Shown here: piece after piece, positions 58,402-64,000 of the stretch | How the letters are laid out: every line of letters starts with the position of its first letter | Position numbering within the stretch: the stretch's first letter is position 1 | Assembly: GCA_021812785.1 (NCBI GenBank) | Contig: JAKAMR010000001.1 | Location: forward strand, 9,834-73,833 | Reading direction: 5' to 3' | Length of the DNA stretch: 64,000 nt | Source of the DNA: Nitrospirota bacterium | GTDB taxonomy: Bacteria; Nitrospirota; Thermodesulfovibrionia; Thermodesulfovibrionales; JdFR-88 | Notes under the pieces: generated by a model | Databases searched by the model: none | What the model was told of the DNA's origin: nothing | What the model saw: the letters and a program-made list of their open reading frames with translations, nothing else | Made by a program: the position numbers and the translations under genes

Positions 58402-59462
58402 TTTTTTATTTCCTCCTTATTGGGGACGGGCCTCCTGTAATTGTAAACCTCATCCATCATTGCTTTTATGTTTTCCACCGGCACAGTGGGCCAGATATCG
58501 CAGCCGGGCCAGACCGCGTCCACCCCGTCATCCAGGCACTTCCTGATGACCTGGCGGACATTGGCCTCAGAGCCGGCAACCAGAACGTTATAAGGGTCGT
58601 AATTGCCGAAAAGAAGCGCCTTGTCTATCTTCTTCCTGGTCTCGGCCACATCGTTTTTCTGGTCCACACTGATGGCGGAGGCCCCGGATTCGACCATGAA
58701 AGGGGCTATGTCATTAGTCTTCCCGCATATATGAAGGACTGTGTTCGTCCTCAACTGGCTGAATATTTTTTTAAGATAGGGGAGGATGAGATTTTTAAAA
58801 ACCCTGGGGGAGAGGACATCGGAGGTGGCCCCCATCTCCCTCACGGTGATATAATCGGCCCCTGCCTCCTCGAATTCCCTGGCGCACAGCACAATGGCAT
58901 CGGCCAATATGTCCAGGAGATTGCCGACCTTTTCGGGCTTCTTGAAAGAAAGTTTAAGAAGGTCGTTCAGCTCCATTATCTGGCCTGCCAGGGTAAAAGG
59001 CCCCAGCACATAGGTGCCCACGGCAACGTCATTGCCTATGTCCGCCTTTAAAAGCCCTATCGCTTCCTTTACAAGCGGTATCCGCCCCCTGCGCGTAAAA
59101 TCCCGCGGGATGCTTATCCCCATCTCTTCTTCGTTATGGATTATCTTTTTTTTGATCGTGGGGTAGAGGATGTCGTCCAGGTGGGCGTAAACGTTTATCT
59201 CGCACCCAAGCGCCTCGGCCTCCACGCAGAGGTCGAACGGGACAACACCACATTCGAACCCCGTGAGCTTGTAAGTGGCGGCGGCCACGTCCGCCATCAT
59301 TTTGGCGTTAGAGTGGAGGGCGGCGAATTTATATCCCAGCCTCTGCAATCCGTCAGTAGTGGCATTTCCCATCCCGCTGAAACAGGGGGGCCTGTCCACC
59401 TTCTCTCCCGCGAAAAGTTTCAGGACCCTTTCTTTTGGCGTCATCGTCCTCGTCTCTGCCAT
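58398..59462 (-). CDS. MtaA/MtbA-type methylcobamide:CoM methyltransferase, paralogue 1
   Basis: 354 residues, UroD-fold. PKERVLKLFAGEKVDRPPCF opening, GTYVLGPFTLAGQI, then zinc ligands His244 and Cys246 (LHICGKT) and Cys321 (WPGCDIWPTVP), the His-X-Cys...Cys set that activates the CoM thiolate in MtaA/MtbA and is absent from uroporphyrinogen decarboxylase. Predicted to transfer methyl between the corrinoid protein encoded next and HS-CoM. Coupled to the corrinoid gene by a 4-base overlap. Confidence 0.86.
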   Translation of the reverse strand: MAETRTMTPKERVLKLFAGEKVDRPPCFSGMGNATTDGLQRLGYKFAALHSNAKMMADVAAATYKLTGFECGVVPFDLCVEAEALGCEINVYAHLDDILYPTIKKKIIHNEEEMGISIPRDFTRRGRIPLVKEAIGLLKADIGNDVAVGTYVLGPFTLAGQIMELNDLLKLSFKKPEKVGNLLDILADAIVLCAREFEEAGADYITVREMGATSDVLSPRVFKNLILPYLKKIFSQLRTNTVLHICGKTNDIAPFMVESGASAISVDQKNDVAETRKKIDKALLFGNYDPYNVLVAGSEANVRQVIRKCLDDGVDAVWPGCDIWPTVPVENIKAMMDEVYNYRRPVPNKEEIKK

Positions 59463-59535
59463 CAGTTTTTCCCTTTTTCCCTTTCTGATTTTTTAAAAAT
59501 TTTTATTTCCTGTTTTTTTATTTTCATTTTTCTTC

Positions 59536-60489
59536 CTATTTCCTGGCCTCACCGGAGAGGAGCTTCTGTATGAAATCCGGGAAGAACTTCCTTATCGGAA
59601 GGTCCCCGTTGGGGGCGATGGAGTTGGTCTCCGCATATATGAGCGTGGAAAGCAGTATATGCGCGGTGGCAACCGCCGGGAATATCCTTGGCGCCGTGAC
59701 GATGGGGCCGTAAAAATTAAAATCGCTCCATAGGACTGAGGCCATGCCCTGGGCCACCGCGTCCATCGCCCTGAACCCTTCAAGGCCCCATATCTCCCTG
59801 GACTGCTTCCACATGTGGGTGCCGTTCGAGTAGGCGCCCCCGCAGGGGAGCCCGAATTTCTCCTTTATAAGCCTGTTTGCCACAAGGGACAGCGATGTGG
59901 CGGGCAGGTTCATGACAGAGGTGTCCACTATTACCGTATCGAAACTGTCCGCTCCCTGCGAGAGGATGGACTCCAGGGACCTGAGCCTGCCCGCCGGGCT
60001 CTGGTCCTTGTCATCGAATGCCTGCACCACAACGTGCCTGATGCCCAGGTCCTTGAGTCTGCCTACCTGCCCGCCTATGTCCTTATCCCAGGGGGTGATG
60101 CTGTTGTACAGAAATCTATCCTGAACGCCAAGCCTGGCGATATATTCAGTTGCCTTTGCCCGTTTCCCGGCCTCCCACATATCTATGCCGAAGGGCATTT
60201 TCCCGGCTGAGGCCTCCAGAAAGAAATCTATGTATATCTTTGCTTCCTCCGGGGTATTGGCCACCATCGCCACCATGCCCGGTATGCCAGTGGAACGGGA
60301 GAGCTCCTCCTGGTTTTTTATAAGCTCTGTTGCCCTCTGCCTGTCAAAATTGCCTTTCCTGTCCACAAGTATCCGGTCCTTGTTGTGGAACATGGAAGCT
60401 ATGAGTACCGGAGGGTTGCTGCCGGCCGGCCCCCCTATGGGAATGCCCCCTATGTTGAAAACCTTCTGCTCCGTATCAAACCCGAACAT
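59536..60489 (-). CDS. MtrH-like methyl-tetrahydropterin:corrinoid methyltransferase
   Basis: 317 residues, the normal MtrH length. TIM-barrel markers: FNIGGIPIGGPAGSNPPVLIASMFHNKD, GIDMWEAGKRAKATEYI, RFLYNSITPWDKDI, VVQAFDDKDQSPAGRL, VIVDTSVMNLPATSLSL, GLPCGGAYSNGTHMWKQSR. In methanogens MtrH loads methyl from H4MPT onto a corrinoid; bacterial relatives (MtgA, CmuB) use tetrahydrofolate. No other Mtr subunit is in the window, so it would work with the soluble corrinoid protein. Preceded by a strong hairpin at 60508-60529. Confidence 0.9.
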   Translation of the reverse strand: MFGFDTEQKVFNIGGIPIGGPAGSNPPVLIASMFHNKDRILVDRKGNFDRQRATELIKNQEELSRSTGIPGMVAMVANTPEEAKIYIDFFLEASAGKMPFGIDMWEAGKRAKATEYIARLGVQDRFLYNSITPWDKDIGGQVGRLKDLGIRHVVVQAFDDKDQSPAGRLRSLESILSQGADSFDTVIVDTSVMNLPATSLSLVANRLIKEKFGLPCGGAYSNGTHMWKQSREIWGLEGFRAMDAVAQGMASVLWSDFNFYGPIVTAPRIFPAVATAHILLSTLIYAETNSIAPNGDLPIRKFFPDFIQKLLSGEARK

Positions 60490-60507
60490 ACCTTCTCCCT
60501 TTTGGAA

Positions 60508-60537
60508 GGGGCACGCTAAAGCGTGCCCCTGTTTTTT
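60508..60537 (+). terminator. Terminator-like hairpin pointing against the operon
   Basis: GGGGCACGC (60508-60516), loop TAAA, GCGTGCCCC (60521-60529), then TGTTTTTT. On the plus strand it is a textbook intrinsic terminator, although all nearby genes are on the minus strand. On the minus strand the same stem sits in the MtrH leader without a T run and could stabilise or process the mRNA. Confidence 0.7.
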
Positions 60538-60551
60538 CAGAAATCAAAAGA

Positions 60552-60998
60552 TCAAAATACACCGTGGTCGAACCTGGGCTGGGGCAGGTACTCCCATTTT
60601 TCGCCTTTCCTGTACTTGTCCTCGATATCGAGGCACTTAAGCGCATACTCGAAGGCATAGGGAATGCCGGGCCCGCCGGGGACAAAGCCCGCCAGTATCA
60701 TCCCAACGGAAGCGGCCTCGAATATCTCGCCCGTAGTGGCCCCGGCATTTATCGCGGGCACCACATGGATGATGCACCTGGGAGAGCAGTACGCTACCCC
60801 GCCGGACATGAACATGAGCTCCTTGTGTTTCCTTGAGAGGGCGCCGTCTCCGAATATGCTCTCGTAGAAGTCGGCAAACGTCCTTCCCGGCTCCGGGGTG
60901 ACGGTGTTTATTATCTGGAACATCCTGGGGACAAACCCGCACTTCTGCTTCATGTACGCGTTCACTTCTTCCACGGTCATCTTCTTTTCTTCAGCCAT
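60552..60998 (-). CDS. Carboxymuconolactone decarboxylase-family (AhpD-like) protein
   Basis: 148 residues, all-helical. LSRKHKELMFMSGGVAYCSPRCIIHVVPAINAGAT carries the family Cys...Cys-x2-His site (here C-SPR-C-IIH). Members are gamma-carboxymuconolactone decarboxylases or AhpD-type disulfide reductants. Placement between MtrH and an MtaA-like gene suggests a redox or thiol role in the methyl-transfer system and not aromatic degradation. Exact function unknown. Confidence 0.82.
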   Translation of the reverse strand: MAEEKKMTVEEVNAYMKQKCGFVPRMFQIINTVTPEPGRTFADFYESIFGDGALSRKHKELMFMSGGVAYCSPRCIIHVVPAINAGATTGEIFEAASVGMILAGFVPGGPGIPYAFEYALKCLDIEDKYRKGEKWEYLPQPRFDHGVF

Positions 60999-61156
60999 TT
61001 CTTGTGTTCTCCTTCTCTTTCCCGGTTTTCCGTCTCTTTTTCTTGAACCGGGCAGTTTTTTTCTGTGCCTTCCCGGGGAAAAGCCTCCCCTTGGGACAAA
61101 ACAATCAAAACAAACAAAAACCTTCCCTTCCCCCGCTTCACCTCCTTCCGGTCAGT

Positions 61157-62185
61157 TCAAAATTTCCATTCCCTTGCAACCTGTATGAATTTCTGAATGT
61201 TCTCGTAAGGCACGGTGGGGGGAATGTCACAGCCCGGCATGAGGACAAAGCCGCCGTCCATGCCGGCCGAGCGTATCGTCTGCCTGCATGCCTCCTCCAC
61301 GTCCTGCACGGTGCCGTTGAGCATTATCTTTACCGGGTCCACATTGCCGCCAAAGCACATCTTGCCGTGGAGCACTTCCCTGGCCTTCAGGATGTCCGTC
61401 TTGTGGTCCAGGCTTATGCAGCTGGCCCCGGTTGCCGGGAAGAGGTCCAGCCGGTCCGTGGTGTTGCCGCAGATGTGCAGGAGGGTATGGGCGCCTTTCG
61501 CCCTGGCCCAGTCCGTAAACTTCTTCAGGTACGGAAGCGCGAACCTCTCGAACTGCTTCTTGGAGATCAGGTCCCCTGAGGCGGTGGGGTCGGCCAGGCT
61601 CACGACCTCCAGGGTGCCGTCCTCCAATAGCGGCTCATAAAGATGGATAAGCAGCCGCGTTGCGAAATCCACCACCTTCTCAACGAAAGCAGGCTTCTTG
61701 AAGGTGGCCTTCATCATCGTCTCCTCGCCGACAAGGCGCGCCCCAAGGGTGAAAGGACCCCACGCCGTAAGGGTCATGACGTAGTTGTTCCCTATCTTTG
61801 CATTGGCCAGTTTTGCCGCCTTCCTGGTGGCATCGACTATCTTGTCGCTGTCCAGCCGGCTTATGTCCAGCTTCTGAAGGTCTTCCTCGGAGGCTATCAG
61901 CGGGGCTTCAAGGTCCGGTGCGCCTATCTCCCTGAACTTTATGGAACCCCCCAAGGCCGAGGCATGGCAGTTGTTATACCCGGAACCCGCATAGACTATA
62001 TCGCAGAGCAGCTTCTCCGACATGGTCACAAGCATGTCGGACATCCTGGCTGCGTCCTCTGATAGCTCCTGGAAAGAAGCCCCGTAATGCCTGATGCTCC
62101 ACATACCCGCCCCGAAAAGGGTGGCCGGCACCCTGTCCGCCTTGCCGCCCTCGAATGCCTTCAGAATCGTCTCCCTTGGTGTCAT
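61157..62185 (-). CDS. MtaA/MtbA-type methylcobamide:CoM methyltransferase, paralogue 2
   Basis: 342 residues, UroD-fold. PRETILKAFEGGKADRVPATLFG, MTLTAWGPFTLGARLVG, His237 and Cys239 (LLHICGNT) and Cys319 (LMPGCDIPPTVPYEN) give the complete MtaA/MtbA zinc site. Clearly different from the 58.4 kb paralogue, so the two may serve different corrinoid partners or opposite reaction directions. ATGA overlap with the receiver-like gene upstream; 158 bases before the CMD gene. Confidence 0.86.
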   Translation of the reverse strand: MTPRETILKAFEGGKADRVPATLFGAGMWSIRHYGASFQELSEDAARMSDMLVTMSEKLLCDIVYAGSGYNNCHASALGGSIKFREIGAPDLEAPLIASEEDLQKLDISRLDSDKIVDATRKAAKLANAKIGNNYVMTLTAWGPFTLGARLVGEETMMKATFKKPAFVEKVVDFATRLLIHLYEPLLEDGTLEVVSLADPTASGDLISKKQFERFALPYLKKFTDWARAKGAHTLLHICGNTTDRLDLFPATGASCISLDHKTDILKAREVLHGKMCFGGNVDPVKIMLNGTVQDVEEACRQTIRSAGMDGGFVLMPGCDIPPTVPYENIQKFIQVAREWKF

Positions 62186-62610
62186 AATGCCCCCCTGGAT
62201 TTTTTTAAAAGATCTTTTTTTATTTCTTTATTTTCCGCCTCGCGACCGGAAATTTCGTGGACCGCATGAACTGCCTCTTTGAATTCTTCAAGGTCAACCG
62301 GCGCTTCGATGTTCACAGCCCCAGGGGATGCCTTTCCCACAACTATCACAGGCAGGCCGGGGGAAACGGACTTCATTATGCGGACAGAATCTTCAGTGGA
62401 GAGTCCGTAAGGGCCTGGGTCAAGAACGACGAAACTAAAATCCCCTCCGGTTATCATCTGCATGGCCATGATAAGCCGGTCCGCCATCTCCACCCGGTAG
62501 CCTTCCTGCCGCAGCATCCCGTAAAGGCTTTTGGCCAGCACAGGGTCGTGGGTGCAGAAAAGTACGCTCTCCATGCCATTGATAAAAGCAACAGACGTGC
62601 CAACAGTCAT
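62182..62610 (-). CDS. Response-regulator receiver-like protein at the head of the CoM operon
   Basis: 142 residues. VLFCTHDPVLAKSLYGMLRQEGYRVEMADRLIMAMQMI, then FSFVVLDPGPYGLSTEDSVRIMK and LPVIVVGKASPG follow CheY topology with a candidate phospho-Asp in LDPGP, but the usual acidic pair after strand 1 is replaced (CTHDP keeps one Asp) and the K/T switch region is altered. No output domain. Likely a degenerate signalling partner for this operon. Overlaps the MtaA-like gene by 4 bases. Start could be the internal ATG before ESVLFC. Confidence 0.7.
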   Translation of the reverse strand: MTVGTSVAFINGMESVLFCTHDPVLAKSLYGMLRQEGYRVEMADRLIMAMQMITGGDFSFVVLDPGPYGLSTEDSVRIMKSVSPGLPVIVVGKASPGAVNIEAPVDLEEFKEAVHAVHEISGREAENKEIKKDLLKKSRGAL

Positions 62611-62837
62611 TAACGGCCCGAACCCTCGTCCTTGCAGGCTTTCGCTGGAATGGGGGAAAAGAAGACAGGGATAAGGCTGGGGTAAAATTACCCGCTATGG
62701 GGAATTTTTCCCCACAGATTTTTACGCCATGCCCATTTATCCGGGCGAGGATACCGGTGGGGATATGGACCATTGCGCGAATTTGGAAATGATTAATTAG
62801 CGTCCAGGAAGTGACAGTAAAGTTTTTTTCGATTTAT

Positions 62838-62947
62838 CGTGATTCGCTCGCTTGCCGCTTGCTGCCCATTTTTATTCCCTTCGGGAATCGAATGTAAGGA
62901 ATTTCTGATTTGCCATAGTTAGCTCGCTTGCCGCTTGCTGCCCATTT
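62838..62947 (-). repeat. Tandem leader-like repeats with micro-ORFs
   Basis: On the minus strand two copies of GGGCAGCAAGCGGCAAGCGA flank TTCCTTACATTCGATTCCC and GAAGGGAATAAAAATGGGC. Each copy starts with an ATG after a ribosome-site-like AAGGG and reads MGSKRQAS before stopping. Related DNA is in the DUF1858 operon at 28642-28708. The repeat lies within the 591-base gene-free stretch 62611-63201, where I also see TGGGGAA-TTT-TTCCCCA (62698-62714) but no clear promoter. Confidence 0.62.
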
Positions 62948-63201
62948 TGTGTTTTCCGTTCAGACTGAAAATTTCAACCTCCCGTTTTTAAAGCATTTTT
63001 AATCCTGCCCTGTTCAAGACGTTCAATTTCAAAGCGTTCAATAAACACCCCAGTCTAAGAAAAACAAAAACTCCTTTCCGGTTTCAGCCATTAAAAAGGC
63101 TGCCAGACCCTATCATAATCTGCCTGCCCATGAAATTGTCCCATAAACAGTTCATGTTGACATGTATCATGATCTCATGAGCAGCCCAAACCTGTTGACT
63201 C

Positions 63202-63702
<501 letters not shown>

Positions 63703-63864
63703 TTATCGCCCATTTTTCGGATATTATAACTATTTTGACATTGCTGTATTCCTAATGCTGATCATCTCGGTGCTATTTTTTTGTTTTTGCTCCCTGGTAT
63801 TCTTGTATTTCGGTCGAGGACTTCCATTAAAAACATGGCTAGTTGAAGAGATTACGGGCTAGCA

Positions 63865-64000
63865 TCAATACGTCCAGAACTCCTTGCCGGACAGATCGCC
63901 TTCAATTGTGCAGAGTATGCCCTCAAGTTTTCCTGTTGGGGCAGCTATGATCGTGGCGATTACTGGTAGAATCATGGCTTCGCAAAGGGCATAGAAGGTG
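63865..64000 (-). CDS. C-terminal fragment of an unidentified protein, cut by the window edge
   Basis: At least 44 codons open to the window end on the minus strand, ending at a TGA at 63865-63867: FYALCEAMILPVIATIIAAP, then GKLEGILCTIEGDLSG and EFWTY. A hydrophobic helix is followed by a short polar tail. Not recognised. Confidence 0.42.
   Translation of the reverse strand, partial: TFYALCEAMILPVIATIIAAPTGKLEGILCTIEGDLSGKEFWTY

Noticed and set aside
58398..59462. Uroporphyrinogen decarboxylase (hemE) annotation for the UroD-fold genes
   Set aside because: Both UroD-fold proteins have the HxC...C zinc site of CoM methyltransferases, and neighbours are corrinoid and MtrH genes, not heme synthesis.
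50225..62610. Methanogenesis or reverse methanogenesis in an archaeon
   Set aside because: No mcr genes, and the flanking genes (lgt, ribH-nusB, Wzm/Wzt, type IV pilins, sigma-70/sigma-54 promoters) are bacterial.
62611..63201. Cobalamin riboswitch upstream of the corrinoid operon
   Set aside because: I looked for a B12-box-like element and a surrounding multi-stem layout and could not find one; only repeats and one short inverted repeat are seen.

Overview
The window reads as a chromosomal segment of an anaerobic, Gram-negative bacterium. Supporting signs are a lipoprotein diacylglyceryl transferase, an ABC-exported surface polysaccharide cluster, type IV pilins behind a sigma-54 promoter, a giant 2-hydroxyacyl-CoA dehydratase-type activase, a DUF1858 redox protein and many corrinoid and iron-sulfur proteins. 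The gene mix resembles Nitrospirota or Desulfobacterota, but no rRNA or tRNA gene is present to settle this. No transposase, integrase, CRISPR array, tRNA or rRNA was seen.

Layout. 0.1-12.7 kb (minus): a seven-gene trehalose/alpha-glucan operon (DUF5752 protein, treT, treZ, GH57 enzyme, treY, malQ, lgt) with two independent routes to trehalose. 12.8-14.6 kb: an NlpC/P60-like lipid-wall protein, two very small genes (one a 31-residue bS22/COX24-type ribosomal protein) and repeats. 14.6-19.1 kb (minus): a 1,496-residue tandem acyl-CoA dehydratase activase. 19.3-24.7 kb: two type IV pilins followed by two large polytopic glycosyltransferase-like proteins. 24.8-28.8 kb: lipoprotein, TlpA-type thioredoxin, a Crp/Fnr regulator, SprT-like protein, a heme-copper-oxidase-subunit-I-like fragment, and a DUF1858 operon with a TGAT-N4-ATCA box placed at about -41.5. 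29-31 kb: phosphoesterase, nusB, ribH. 31.3-48.2 kb (minus): O-antigen/capsule cluster (wbaP-like initiator, wzm, wzt, glycosyltransferases, aminotransferase, acetyltransferase, methyltransferases and an asparagine synthetase fused to a methyltransferase), visibly more A+T-rich in its centre.

The most striking part is 50.2-62.6 kb (minus): thirteen closely packed genes that combine a Methanosarcina-type coenzyme M biosynthesis pair (cysteate synthase and fused sulfopyruvate decarboxylase ComDE) with a HdrD/HdrE-like disulfide reductase, a RACo-type corrinoid activator, a MtaC-like corrinoid protein, MtrH, and two MtaA/MtbA-type methylcobamide:CoM methyltransferases that keep the His-X-Cys...Cys zinc ligands. 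Read together they predict that this bacterium makes coenzyme M and uses it as a methyl acceptor or donor opposite a tetrahydropterin, with a membrane-bound reductase recycling a CoM-containing disulfide. No MtaB/MtmB/MttB-type substrate methyltransferase and no methyl-CoM reductase lies in the window, so the fate of methyl-CoM is open.

Several repeat families run across these regions: a 144-149 bp element with terminal inverted repeats (two copies), palindromic elements read in frame inside three proteins, A-rich CAAAAA-type tracts in and between genes, a tandem hairpin array grown from the 3' end of a phosphoesterase gene, and a leader-like repeat carrying micro-ORFs shared by 28.6 and 62.9 kb.
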